From Thalassotalea_H castellviae (GTDB taxonomy: Bacteria > Pseudomonadota > Gammaproteobacteria > Enterobacterales > Alteromonadaceae): a stretch of 64,000 nucleotides of DNA. Location of the stretch: the NCBI RefSeq assembly GCF_031846185.1, contig NZ_JAVRIF010000009.1, positions 62,001-126,000 of the forward strand. Reading direction: 5' to 3'. The position numbers and the translations under genes were made by a program. A model generated the notes under the pieces. The model was not told where the DNA came from. It searched no databases and was given only the letters and a program-made list of their open reading frames with translations. Positions 52,503 through 61,911 of the stretch are shown here, piece after piece. The first letter of the stretch is position 1. Each line of letters starts with the position of its first letter.

Positions 52503-54524
52503 TTATAAGTTAAATTCATCCACAGATTTATCTAACTTCTGCGCTAAACTCGCGACTTCTTTACTGTGAGATAACGTAGAAAGAGATTTATCATTACTGT
52601 ACTGACTTAATTGCACAACATCATTAATACTAAGGTTGATATCGCCACTTAAGGTATTTTGATGTTGAGCAGATTGTGCAATATCCAAACTCATAGAGTA
52701 CATTTGTTCAATAGCTTGTGTAATTAAATTTAATGTTTCTAGTAATTTAGCCGTATGTTCTTGACAGTTTTCGGCTTCAGCTTTTCCTTCATTCACTTCT
52801 AATACCGCCCTTTGCGTTTTACTTTGTAAAGAGGTGATCATCAGGTTAATTTCAGCTGTCGACTCCTGAGTACGACTAGCGAGCATTCTCACTTCATCGG
52901 CCACGACAGCAAAGCCTCTGCCACTTTCACCCGCACGTGCCGCTTCAATTGCAGCATTGAGTGCGAGCAAATTAGTTTGATCGGCAATACTTTGTATGGT
53001 TTCTAAGATCCCACCAATGTTGGTAGACTCTTGCTGTAATTCATTGATTAGATTACTGGTTGTGTCTAAACCGTTAGATAAACCTGAAATTTGTTTATTG
53101 GTATTATTTGCTATCGCCTTTAAATCATCACTTTGATTAAGAGCAGCCGTCATCTGCTCTTCCGCAGACTTCGCTTGTTGTAACACATTATCGGCACTGA
53201 CATTTAACTGTGTGGTGATATCGGTTACTTGTGCAACGGTATTTTGTTGTTGCTCAATAGAGCTAACAATTTCAGCAACTTCATTCGTCGATGAAATAGC
53301 CGCGTTACTGAGTAAATGACAATTACTACTAATTTCGCCCACCAAAGAACGTAAGTCTTCCACGACTAAGTTTACATTTTTAGATAGAATCCCGTATTCA
53401 TCTTCAGATTCAACTTTAAGCTGGCGTGAAAGATCTCCTTTTGCAATGTGTGCTAAGGCTTTATTAATGCGCACTAATGGTAGACTCATCGATCGCACTG
53501 TAACAATAGAAATAATCGTACTTACAATACTAATAATTAATAAAAGTATCCAAGTTGAAGTCTGGCCTTTGTCGACATCTTTAAGAACATTATTCTGTAA
53601 ATGATTTACTTCATTATTAAAAGCAACTAATAATTTGTCGATGGCAACAATAGAGCTATTCACTTGGCTTTCAGACAAAATGGATTGTTGTTCAAGCACA
53701 TCCACTTGAGTTAACTGCCCTATTTTCATTTGTGATAAACTTTGCTCGCCTGAAATTAACGGCGTTAAGGTGTCAAAATCAACGGCAACTTTGTCAACAA
53801 TTTCAAAACTGACATGACCTTTACTTAAGCGTTTTAAGTAGTCTAACAATGGTTTTGTGTTATCAAAACCAATAACAACGGACTCTTCAACACTAAGTGC
53901 ATTTTCCATGGTATTGATACTAGGAATAGTTTCAATAGATTCACTTAAACTAATTAAATAACCTTCAACTTGAACTGAAACTGAAGAAAGTTGTTCAAGT
54001 AAGTTTTCTTGTTCAGGGTCTTCAAGATACGATAATTCAACTAATTGATCCTCTACACTTCTAAGCGTTTCAACTAAAATATCTTTTTGTTGAGTGATTT
54101 CAACTTGTTGAGAAAGTATCGATTCTTTATCAGAAAACATGACTTTAACAGTATTTGAATAAGGTAAATAATACGTCTTAAAGTCTTTCAGAAAACTAGC
54201 ACTTTCATGCTTAGCTAATAACTTGTCTATTTTTAAGACTTCTTGATTAAGCTCGTTACCGACCACAGTAAACTGCTTTTTTAATTCGGCTAATCTATCA
54301 GCATCAGTAACGTATGGGATCAGAGAAGATAACTTCGCTTGCTTTAACAAGTGGATTTGTACTTTACTACTGTAATTTTGAACTGGGATAGCAAATTTAT
54401 CGACCTGAGATGTCGCGGTTTTAATTCCAGACAAGATATTTATTGAACTTATACTTGCTACAAATAACAAGAGTAAAACAACAACAAAACCTATAATAAC
54501 TTTATGAGAAACTTTTAATTGCAT
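52503..54524 (-). CDS. Methyl-accepting chemotaxis protein
   Basis: The 673-residue chemoreceptor has a membrane helix at about 8-28, a long helical periplasmic sensor (about 29-320), a second helix (about 323-345), HAMP (345-400) and the cytoplasmic signalling hairpin, whose tip is DQTNLLALNAAIEAARAGE with GRGFAVVADEVR. No CheR-binding pentapeptide is at the C-terminus. The ligand is unknown. The frame opens three codons earlier at TTG 54533; ATG 54524 is preferred. Confidence 0.94.
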   Translation of the reverse strand: MQLKVSHKVIIGFVVVLLLLFVASISSINILSGIKTATSQVDKFAIPVQNYSSKVQIHLLKQAKLSSLIPYVTDADRLAELKKQFTVVGNELNQEVLKIDKLLAKHESASFLKDFKTYYLPYSNTVKVMFSDKESILSQQVEITQQKDILVETLRSVEDQLVELSYLEDPEQENLLEQLSSVSVQVEGYLISLSESIETIPSINTMENALSVEESVVIGFDNTKPLLDYLKRLSKGHVSFEIVDKVAVDFDTLTPLISGEQSLSQMKIGQLTQVDVLEQQSILSESQVNSSIVAIDKLLVAFNNEVNHLQNNVLKDVDKGQTSTWILLLIISIVSTIISIVTVRSMSLPLVRINKALAHIAKGDLSRQLKVESEDEYGILSKNVNLVVEDLRSLVGEISSNCHLLSNAAISSTNEVAEIVSSIEQQQNTVAQVTDITTQLNVSADNVLQQAKSAEEQMTAALNQSDDLKAIANNTNKQISGLSNGLDTTSNLINELQQESTNIGGILETIQSIADQTNLLALNAAIEAARAGESGRGFAVVADEVRMLASRTQESTAEINLMITSLQSKTQRAVLEVNEGKAEAENCQEHTAKLLETLNLITQAIEQMYSMSLDIAQSAQHQNTLSGDINLSINDVVQLSQYSNDKSLSTLSHSKEVASLAQKLDKSVDEFNL

Positions 54525-54639
54525 ATTAATCAAATACTAAATCAGCACTATCGAATAAAGGATAGCTTAAATACTAAACACTTATCAAAGTTTATATTTA
54601 AATCATTGTAAATAAAATGTTAAATGTGCACTCATTATT

Positions 54640-55260
54640 TTACAGGTTATTTTTTACCGTTATCATTTTACTTTCTAAAGTTTGTTTAACCTTAGGCCAT
54701 TCTTTGTCAATAATTGAGAAAATAGCAGTATTACGAAAACTACCATCAGATAATATTCGTTGATGACGTAATATACCTTCAAATTTTGCCCCCAAACGTG
54801 TAATCGCACTTCTAGATTTCTCATTGTGTTCATGTGTTTTAAATTCAACACGTATTGCATGTAACTGTTCAAAAGCATGTTTAAGTAAACAGAATTTTGC
54901 ATGAGTATTAACATATGTTTGTTGGTATTTTGGCGTTATAAAGGTGAAGCCAATCTCAATATTTCTATCTTCGGGTTTTATTGAACAAAATCGTGTACTA
55001 CCAACCAACTCACCACTTGCTTTATCAAAAATAGCATAGGCAATATGCTCACCTTTTTTCATCATTACTTCGGAGTACGTTAACCACTTTTTTGCGACCT
55101 GCAAAGAAGCACATTTATCAGGTAATGACCAACGCCAAATTTCAGGAAAGGCGCCAGCTTGATAAAAGCTAGTAAGATGATCAACGCTTAAAGGACGCAG
55201 TTCTACTTTATTCGTCGACAATATAGTTGGTTTAGGGCTAAAATTTTCACGTATTGTCAT
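54640..55260 (-). CDS. GNAT N-acetyltransferase (RimJ/RimL type)
   Basis: The 206-residue acetyltransferase has VELRPLSVDHL, the core GSTRFCSIKPEDRNIEIGFTFITPKYQQTYVNT with motif A, and ESKTHE-like acceptor HEHNEKSRSAITRLGAKFEGILRHQR. Such enzymes acetylate protein N-termini, spermidine or antibiotics; the substrate is not known. GGAGATAAC precedes the ATG. It is divergent from a MocR-type regulator, which often controls its neighbour. Confidence 0.9.
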   Translation of the reverse strand: MTIRENFSPKPTILSTNKVELRPLSVDHLTSFYQAGAFPEIWRWSLPDKCASLQVAKKWLTYSEVMMKKGEHIAYAIFDKASGELVGSTRFCSIKPEDRNIEIGFTFITPKYQQTYVNTHAKFCLLKHAFEQLHAIRVEFKTHEHNEKSRSAITRLGAKFEGILRHQRILSDGSFRNTAIFSIIDKEWPKVKQTLESKMITVKNNL

Positions 55261-55343
55261 TGTTATCTCCTCACTTAGATATCGTTATTATCTTTATTTG
55301 TGGTATAAATAAAACAACCAGATTACTTATATTAACTATACCA

Positions 55344-56798
55344 GTGATTCCATTAAACTTAGTCTTAGAGAATAACCATTCAAAATACTATTTGAATATT
55401 GCCGATGCCATTAGAAAGGCAATTGAACAAGGACTTGTTACCCCTTGCGAGTTGTTGCCTTCAGCGAGAAAACTCGCGGAGCAACTACAAGTAAATCGCC
55501 ATACGATTATGGCTGCTTATCGTGAATTAATTGCACAAGGTTGGGTAGAGTCTAAATTACGAAAAGGGTATCGCGTCACTAAAAACTTACCGATTATCCA
55601 AGCGAGTCATAAGAAACACTCTTCTTCACATGAAACGGTGTCACATAACTGGCAAATTATTAAAAAAAATAACACTGCGCAGAAAAAATCCGCTAGCCAA
55701 TATAAGTTTAATTTTGCCGGCGGCAACCCAGATATATCACTTTTTCCTTTTAATGATTTTCGCTCATCTATGAATACGGCATTAAACCGTCCCGCAATAA
55801 AAGATTTAAATTATGGTGATAACGCAGGTTACCCACCTTTTATCAAGGAGGTTTCAACTTATTTACGTCGTGTGCGATCAATCAATGATAAAGAGATCAT
55901 TGTTGTCAATGGTACGCAAGAAGCGCTGTATATTCTTTCTCAAGTGTTATTAACTAAAGGAGATAAAGTGGCAGTAGAAAGCTTAGGCTATCGCCCTGCT
56001 TGGAATACATTTGAAAACACTGGCGCAGAATTAATAGGAATAAAACAAACCAATCAAGGAATAGATGTTGACCATTTAGAAAGCATACTGAAAATACATA
56101 GCATCAAACTTTTATACTTAACTCCACTTCATCAATACCCAACAACCACAACTTTACCTGTAAGTGAACGAATGAAAATTTATCGGTTAGCTCAGCAATA
56201 TAACTTTGCGATTATAGAAGATGATTATGATCATGAATTTCACTACGACACCCAGCCACTAGCTCCTATAGCCGCAAATGACCCTGCTGGCTTAGTAATC
56301 TATATCTCTAGTTTTTCAAAACTAATGTTTCCAGCTGTACGGTTAGGCATTATGGCAGTTGATAAGTCATTGGCCAGTCATTTAATTAATTACCGTACGC
56401 TTATCAATCATAAAACGAATATCTTAATGCAAGATGCAGTCGCCAGATGGATGAAAGAAGGTGCATTTGAACGCCATTTAAGAAAGGTCACCAGAGTTTA
56501 TCAGAAAAGACGTGAATGTATGGTACACATGCTTAATGAATTTAAAAATCAAGGAATGAACATCCATTTTAATACACCGCCTGGCGGCATGGCGCTATGG
56601 GTTGATGTAGGCTTTAATGCAGAAAAAATAGCATTAAAAGCACAACAACAAGACATTTATATATTGGCTGAAAATGCTTTTCATTTATCTGCACGCAATA
56701 ATCTCAATAAATATCTTCGGTTAGGTTTTAGTGGCCAAAGTGAAGAGAAAATCGAACAAGGGTTAATAAAATTAAAACGAATCATGCTAAGTCTTTAA
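55344..56798 (+). CDS. MocR/PdxR-type GntR regulator with aminotransferase domain
   Basis: The roughly 484-residue protein has an N-terminal GntR winged helix (about 15-85: IRKAIEQG, SARKLAEQLQVNRHTIMAAYRELIAQGW) and a class-I aminotransferase-fold domain (about 120-484) with IIEDDYDHEFHY and the PLP Lys in SSFSKLMFPAVRLG. MocR proteins sense PLP or amino-acid-like effectors. The frame extends to TTG 55254, but that part has no homology and overlaps the divergent gene; GTG 55344 gives the usual N-terminus and follows a TGGTATAAAT extended -10 box. Confidence 0.88.
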   Translation: MIPLNLVLENNHSKYYLNIADAIRKAIEQGLVTPCELLPSARKLAEQLQVNRHTIMAAYRELIAQGWVESKLRKGYRVTKNLPIIQASHKKHSSSHETVSHNWQIIKKNNTAQKKSASQYKFNFAGGNPDISLFPFNDFRSSMNTALNRPAIKDLNYGDNAGYPPFIKEVSTYLRRVRSINDKEIIVVNGTQEALYILSQVLLTKGDKVAVESLGYRPAWNTFENTGAELIGIKQTNQGIDVDHLESILKIHSIKLLYLTPLHQYPTTTTLPVSERMKIYRLAQQYNFAIIEDDYDHEFHYDTQPLAPIAANDPAGLVIYISSFSKLMFPAVRLGIMAVDKSLASHLINYRTLINHKTNILMQDAVARWMKEGAFERHLRKVTRVYQKRRECMVHMLNEFKNQGMNIHFNTPPGGMALWVDVGFNAEKIALKAQQQDIYILAENAFHLSARNNLNKYLRLGFSGQSEEKIEQGLIKLKRIMLSL

Positions 56799-56878
56799 AA
56801 TATAAGCAACTGCCTTGCAAAAACTAATGTGCTCTAGTAGCTTATTCACTTAATAACAATAAAAATTGAAGGTAATTC

Positions 56879-57823
56879 ATGTCAATTAATACTATTTACA
56901 AAGTTACATTACACCCGTTCATTAACGAATCTATCGCCAGCTTAAAGTCGATGACCAGTTTATCAGGTAGTGCTGGCGAAACATTTTTGGATAAAGTTGA
57001 AGATTTTCGTTTTAAAGGTTATGCCGTTTGTTCAAACATTACCGGTTGTTTAGATGGGGTTATAATGATGCATCATTACCCTGAAACAGCCGTCGCAATC
57101 GGAAATTCAGTTTGTCAAAATATGTTCGACGAAAAGTATGATTATCAAGAGATTAATGAAGAACTGAGTAATGCTCTAGCTGAATGGGGAAATACAATTG
57201 TGGGCCGAGCTACAGACTTACTTAGTAGAAACAACCTAAAGTTTGACTTTTCAAGTCCATATTTTATCCATAACTTTAATGACATGGAAAAATACTTGGA
57301 AGGGGTAAAAGAAATTGTAACTGTGCCAATTAGCGTTGAAGGCGTGGGAAGGTATTATTTTAATTTACTTGTTCGTAATGTTAATTTTCAAACCACTAAT
57401 GTTGAACGTGAGCAAAGTACTGGCATTTCTAACCCTCATACCAAACCATTACCTTTAGAGAGTAAAGTATTACTCGTTGATGACAGCGCTATGATTAGAA
57501 AAGCGTTAAAACGTTTCCTTGCAGGTTTAGGTTATAACAATGTTATTGAAGCGGACGATGGACTTACCGCCGTTGAAGCCGTTAAGAATGAAAACCCTGA
57601 TTTTATGTTTATGGATGTTGTTATGACAAATATGAACGGTAATGAGGCTTTAAAAACTATTCGAGCCATTGGCTCTGAAGTACCTGTTGTTATGTTGTCT
57701 TCGGTTACCGACAAAGGTTTAGTTGATGAATGCCAGCAAATTGGCGTTTCAGGATTTATCTTTAAACCGATTCAAGCTGATAATGGGGCTGAAATCATCA
57801 AAAACTATTTGAAAATAGCCTAA
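56879..57823 (+). CDS. CheX-like phosphatase domain fused to response-regulator receiver
   Basis: The 314-residue protein has an N-terminal CheX/CheC-like domain (about 1-170) with the motif EWGNTIVGRA, resembling the E-x-x-N catalytic pair of CheX phosphatases, and a C-terminal receiver (about 193-314). In the receiver VDDS gives the acidic pair, Asp246 in MFMDVVMTN is the phosphoacceptor, SSV holds the switch Ser and FKPI the Lys. Fused CheX-receiver proteins may dephosphorylate partner regulators or themselves. It is unlinked to other chemotaxis genes except the receptor 2.3 kb away. Confidence 0.88.
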   Translation: MSINTIYKVTLHPFINESIASLKSMTSLSGSAGETFLDKVEDFRFKGYAVCSNITGCLDGVIMMHHYPETAVAIGNSVCQNMFDEKYDYQEINEELSNALAEWGNTIVGRATDLLSRNNLKFDFSSPYFIHNFNDMEKYLEGVKEIVTVPISVEGVGRYYFNLLVRNVNFQTTNVEREQSTGISNPHTKPLPLESKVLLVDDSAMIRKALKRFLAGLGYNNVIEADDGLTAVEAVKNENPDFMFMDVVMTNMNGNEALKTIRAIGSEVPVVMLSSVTDKGLVDECQQIGVSGFIFKPIQADNGAEIIKNYLKIA

Positions 57824-57857
57824 CCGCTTCTCTCACAGTGAGTTAAATTTTGCTAAT

Positions 57858-57889
57858 AAGCGCATAAATTAATTTTTATGCGCTTTTTT
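57858..57889. terminator. Bidirectional terminator, CheX-REC / Nudix
   Basis: AAGCGCATAAA pairs with TTTATGCGCTT and a T-run; the second arm overlaps the Nudix stop codon. Confidence 0.85.
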
Positions 57890-58418
57890 CTTGATTCGCA
57901 TTCACCAGACACTCTGCCACAATTAATTTAAGTAAAAAGGTTTCTCTTTCAATAGAAAGTCCTTTTTTGTCACTGTGTACAATGGTGTGCTCATTATGTT
58001 TAATCGCCTCGTGAATATTAATCCAGACAGGACGCATTCCATTATTAATTTCATGAACTTCTAATGACGTATCATGTAATTTTTCATCAATGGTACATGT
58101 AAAACAATACGACAGCATATGCACAATATTAAAGTCATCTTTATACCAAGGTAGGTATTCTTCATAGACACCAAAGTCTTGAATGTTTTGAATATTATGT
58201 GCACCTGTTTCTTCATTTAATTCGCGAATAAGTCCGTCAATAATACTTTCACCGTCATTAACCCCACCGCCAGGTAAACTATAATCATGATAACGTTTAG
58301 TGTACAAAAGCAGAATTTCTTCACCTTTTAAAACGATCGCACGGGCCGCTTTTCGAGTAAATTGCTTGTTGGTTAAATTTTGGATATCAGGATGAATGGT
58401 TGATTTTAATAAGCGCAT
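57876..58418 (-). CDS. Nudix hydrolase
   Basis: The 180-residue Nudix protein carries the box GGGVNDGESIIDGLIRELNE followed by ETG, the G-x5-E-x7-R-E-x2-E-E-x-G pattern that binds Mg and cleaves nucleoside diphosphate-linked substrates. ARAIVLKGEEILLLYTKRY precedes it as the first strands. Specificity cannot be assigned. It is monocistronic, convergent with the CheX-receiver gene. Confidence 0.93.
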   Translation of the reverse strand: MRLLKSTIHPDIQNLTNKQFTRKAARAIVLKGEEILLLYTKRYHDYSLPGGGVNDGESIIDGLIRELNEETGAHNIQNIQDFGVYEEYLPWYKDDFNIVHMLSYCFTCTIDEKLHDTSLEVHEINNGMRPVWINIHEAIKHNEHTIVHSDKKGLSIERETFLLKLIVAECLVNANQEKSA

Positions 58419-58554
58419 GATTGATTAAATCGATTAAATAAATGAGGATAAGATGAGCTAGCGTTTGCGGTGATTCATCAATAGAGAAATAGCAGGCTGC
58501 ACCTATAACAGCAGCCTTTGGTTCAATATTAACAATTAAGTTATTTAAAGGGGA

Positions 58555-59265
58555 CTATTCTGCCAACTCTTTTAATACATCATCTTTAAGTTCTGACCAC
58601 AACTTCCCTGACTCAATACCATATTTACGAACAGTATAAACAGACTCATCATGTTTACCTTCGTTGGCAAGTTCAATAAGTTTTTCATAATAGCGGCGAG
58701 TAATTTCACGGCCCATTGGATGGGCAAAATACAAACTACCTAAACGAGAATAGAGTCCTCTAAAACCATTTAAAATTAATAAATAAATCGAGTTTCCTGA
58801 AGCTACAACTAGTTCTTTATTTAAACGATAATCAAATTCAGCAAAAGCTTCGCCGTTATCTTCTATCGTTTCATATTCTTTTAATAGTTTAATTGCTTGT
58901 TCAGGATTATTTTTAATCGCACCACGAACATAAATCGCACTAATATTGGTACGTGCTGACATTAAATTATCGACTAAATCAGGGATACCTTCTTGATCAA
59001 GTTGAGCTAATGTTTCTAGAATATTTAAGCTCGATGTTTCCCAAAAGTTATTCACTTTTGTTGGCTTACCATGTTTTATCGTCAACCAACCATCGCGCGC
59101 TAATCGTTGTAATACTTCACGTAATGTCGTTCTTGTGACCCCAATGAGTTCCGACAGCTCTCTCTCTGCAGGAAGTATTGAGCCAGGAGGAAATCCTCCA
59201 TTCCAAATTGATTCGACAATGTACTGTTCCGCAAACCCTGCAGGACTGTGTGCTTTAATAACCAT
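58555..59265 (-). CDS. fadR: Fatty acid metabolism regulator FadR
   Basis: The 236-residue GntR regulator is nearly identical to E. coli FadR in its DNA-binding domain (SPAGFAEQYIVESIWNGGFPPG, ELIGVTRTTLREVLQRLARDGWLTI, HGKPTKVNNFWETS) and has the FadR acyl-CoA-binding C-domain (about 80-230). It represses fatty-acid degradation and activates synthesis, released by long-chain acyl-CoA. Divergent from nhaB, as in E. coli. Confidence 0.97.
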   Translation of the reverse strand: MVIKAHSPAGFAEQYIVESIWNGGFPPGSILPAERELSELIGVTRTTLREVLQRLARDGWLTIKHGKPTKVNNFWETSSLNILETLAQLDQEGIPDLVDNLMSARTNISAIYVRGAIKNNPEQAIKLLKEYETIEDNGEAFAEFDYRLNKELVVASGNSIYLLILNGFRGLYSRLGSLYFAHPMGREITRRYYEKLIELANEGKHDESVYTVRKYGIESGKLWSELKDDVLKELAE

Positions 59266-59303
59266 AAGGCTCCACGCAACTTCTAAAAGATTAATGAAAC
59301 TGA

Positions 59304-59330
59304 TTGTACCAGAAGAATTTTTTGGTACAA
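59304..59330. promoter_or_regulatory. Inverted repeat in the fadR-nhaB intergenic region
   Basis: TTGTACCA (59304-59311) and TGGTACAA (59323-59330) are perfect complements with an 11-base spacer, 39 bases upstream of the fadR start. TGGTAC is the half-site seen in FadR operators, but the spacing differs from the known 17-base site. Confidence 0.45.
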
Positions 59331-59473
59331 GAAAGTTATTTTAAAGTTAAGATGATTCTATTTTACAAGCTAAGGATTAATGCTTAAACTACTGAAAGTG
59401 TCTAATAATTAATAATAACTACAAACAATTAACGCTAGTTAGCCGTTTGTTTAACCTATTTAAAAGGGTCAAT

Positions 59474-61063
59474 ATGCAACAATCATCTATGAGTGCTTTT
59501 TATAAGAACTTCCTCGGAAACTCGCCTGAGTGGTATAAATTAGCCATTATTGCTTTTTTAATTATCAATCCAATTTTATTTTTCTTTATCAACCCCTATG
59601 TCGCAGGTTGGGCGTTGGTAATTGAATTTATTTTTACTCTCGCGATGGCTTTAAAGTGTTATCCACTACAACCGGGTGGTCTACTTGCCATTGAAGCGGT
59701 TGCTATGGGTATGACAACCCCCTCTCAAGTGATGCACGAAATGATCGTGAATTTTGAAGTAATTTTACTGCTTATTTTTATGGTGGCAGGTATTTACTTT
59801 ATGAAAAACTTATTACTGTTCTTGTTTACGAAAATAGTCACGAAAGTTCGGTCTAAAACGTTAGTTTCATTTTTGTTTTGTTTTTCAGGTGCTTTTCTGT
59901 CAGCATTTTTAGACGCCTTGACAGTTATCGCTGTGATAATCAGTGTCGCGATTGGTTTTTACTCGGTATATCATAAGGTTGCTTCAGGTAAAGATAACCA
60001 TATTGCCCATGACCACACGTCAGATCATGAAGTAACAGACTACTCCCGTGACGATCTACAACAATTTCGTGGTTATTTACGTAATTTATTAATGCATGCT
60101 GGTGTTGGTACTGCACTTGGTGGGGTTTGTACCATAGTGGGTGAACCACAAAATTTAATTATTGGTCAACAAGCCGGTTGGGAATTTGTTGAATTTGCGA
60201 TACGTATGTCGCCTGTTACTGCACCAGTTTTTGTTTTCGGTATGATCACTTGTGTTTTATTAGAGAAATTAAAATGGTTTGGTTATGGAGTCACCTTACC
60301 TTCAAATGTTCATCAAATTTTAAATGATTTTGATATCGCCGAAAGTGAAAAACGTACCAAAAGCGATAACATTAAACTCGTAATGCAAGGTGTGATTGCC
60401 ATTTGGTTAATCATAGGTTTAGCCCTTCATTTAGCTCCCGTTGGTTTAATTGGTTTATCGGTAATTATTTTAGCAACAACTTTTACCGGGATTACTGAAG
60501 AACATCAGATAGGTCATGCTTTTGAAGAAGCCTTGCCTTTTACAGCTTTATTAGCCGTTTTCTTTGCCGTTGTCGCGGTGATCATTGATCAACAACTTTT
60601 TACTCCTGTCATTACTTGGGTATTAACTTATGAAGGTAATATGCAGTTAGTGATGTTTTATTTAGCTAACGGATTATTGTCTATGGTCAGTGATAATGTT
60701 TTTGTTGGTACCGTATATATAACTGAAATTCAAAAAGCCTTAGTCGCTGGTACTATTACCAGAGATCAGTTTGATTTACTAGCGGTTGCAATTAACACAG
60801 GTACTAACTTACCAAGTGTTGCTACTCCTAACGGCCAAGCTGCTTTCTTATTCTTATTAACTTCGGCATTGGCTCCGTTAGTAAGATTATCGTACGGACG
60901 AATGGTGATTATGGCTTTCCCTTATACGATTGTTTTAACCATTGTCGGCTTATTGATGATTTCATCAGGCTTTCTTGAAGAAAAGACAGAGGATTATTAT
61001 GAATCTGGCATAATCAACCACCACAGTGCTGATGAGATAGGCCCCGTTAAAAGTGGTCATTAA
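59474..61063 (+). CDS. nhaB: Na+/H+ antiporter NhaB
   Basis: The 529-residue inner-membrane antiporter matches NhaB throughout: NFLGNSPEWYKLAIIAFLIINP, LAMALKCYPLQPGGLLAIEA, SAFLDALTVIAVIISVAIGFY, HAGVGTALGGVCTIVGEPQNLII and NTGTNLPSVATPNGQAAFLFL. It exchanges Na+ for H+ and suits a marine cell. The frame opens nine codons earlier, but AAAGGG and homology support ATG 59474. Synteny with fadR and dsbB is as in E. coli. Confidence 0.97.
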   Translation: MQQSSMSAFYKNFLGNSPEWYKLAIIAFLIINPILFFFINPYVAGWALVIEFIFTLAMALKCYPLQPGGLLAIEAVAMGMTTPSQVMHEMIVNFEVILLLIFMVAGIYFMKNLLLFLFTKIVTKVRSKTLVSFLFCFSGAFLSAFLDALTVIAVIISVAIGFYSVYHKVASGKDNHIAHDHTSDHEVTDYSRDDLQQFRGYLRNLLMHAGVGTALGGVCTIVGEPQNLIIGQQAGWEFVEFAIRMSPVTAPVFVFGMITCVLLEKLKWFGYGVTLPSNVHQILNDFDIAESEKRTKSDNIKLVMQGVIAIWLIIGLALHLAPVGLIGLSVIILATTFTGITEEHQIGHAFEEALPFTALLAVFFAVVAVIIDQQLFTPVITWVLTYEGNMQLVMFYLANGLLSMVSDNVFVGTVYITEIQKALVAGTITRDQFDLLAVAINTGTNLPSVATPNGQAAFLFLLTSALAPLVRLSYGRMVIMAFPYTIVLTIVGLLMISSGFLEEKTEDYYESGIINHHSADEIGPVKSGH

Positions 61064-61091
61064 TATTCTCGATTTTAATCATTAAACTGAT

Positions 61092-61126
61092 AAACGCCTG
61101 ATGTTTTTTCATTAGGCGTTTTTTTG
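61092..61126 (+). terminator. Terminator after nhaB
   Basis: AAACGCCTGATG pairs with CATTAGGCGTTT (one G-T pair) and is followed by T5. Confidence 0.92.
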
Positions 61127-61317
61127 ACCTTTAAAAATAAATGTACTACTTGTAAATTTATTCACACATGAATGTTTACATTTTATAGTAAAAGCAATAG
61201 TGAAATTTTTTCAGTCGTTTTATACTCTTATGATAAAAATAATCTATCACCTGAATTCTGTTTCATGTAAGTGAATTAAGAAACTGAATTTCAGCTAAAT
61301 TTTCTTTAGGACTTTCT

Positions 61318-61836
61318 GTGCAATTTTTAAGTAACTTGATCTCTAATAAAAAAGCCTGGCAATTACTGGCAATCAGTGCGCTTGTTTTTGAAATTACCGC
61401 TTTATGCTTTCAATATCTTTTGGAATTAAAGCCTTGCATTATGTGCATTTATCAACGTGTTGCTATTTGGGCGATCTTTTTTGCTGGAGTTATTGGTAGT
61501 TTCTCACACCAATACATTTTTGGTCGTTTGATCGCTTATACACTTTGGGGGACAGGTGCTATTTGGGGATTATTAATAGCTTTAGAGCATGTAGAAATGC
61601 AAAGCGCAACAATGTCATTTTTATTCAGCTGTGAATTTGTACCAAACTTCCCCAGTTGGGCACCTCTTCACGAATGGCTGCCAGCACTTTTTGCCGCGAC
61701 GGGAGATTGTGGAAATATTGATTGGCAATTTTTAGGCTATAGCATGCCACAATGGATGATTGTTGTTTATGGTATATATACGGCTTTATTTGCTACGGTT
61801 TTACTTGCTCGACTTCAACAACACAAAATGTTTTAA
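61318..61836 (+). CDS. dsbB: Disulfide bond formation protein DsbB
   Basis: The 172-residue membrane oxidoreductase has four helices. The first redox pair is Cys40 and Cys43 in KPCIMCIYQR, the second Cys105 (FSCEF) and Cys131 (GDCGN) in the second periplasmic loop. It reoxidises DsbA and passes electrons to quinone. The start is GTG 61318, fixed by length. Confidence 0.95.
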   Translation: MQFLSNLISNKKAWQLLAISALVFEITALCFQYLLELKPCIMCIYQRVAIWAIFFAGVIGSFSHQYIFGRLIAYTLWGTGAIWGLLIALEHVEMQSATMSFLFSCEFVPNFPSWAPLHEWLPALFAATGDCGNIDWQFLGYSMPQWMIVVYGIYTALFATVLLARLQQHKMF

Positions 61837-61856
61837 CATCAGAAAGCGAGACTAAA

Positions 61857-61895
61857 TGGGTTTTATCTGCGATTCATTACAGTAGATAAAACCCA
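61857..61895. terminator. 12-base stem between dsbB and the FGG-repeat gene
   Basis: TGGGTTTTATCT (61857-61868) and AGATAAAACCCA (61884-61895) are perfect complements between convergent genes. T-runs outside the stem are short, so termination is probable rather than certain. Confidence 0.6.
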
Positions 61896-61911
61896 AGTAA
61901 ACTCGTTAAAT

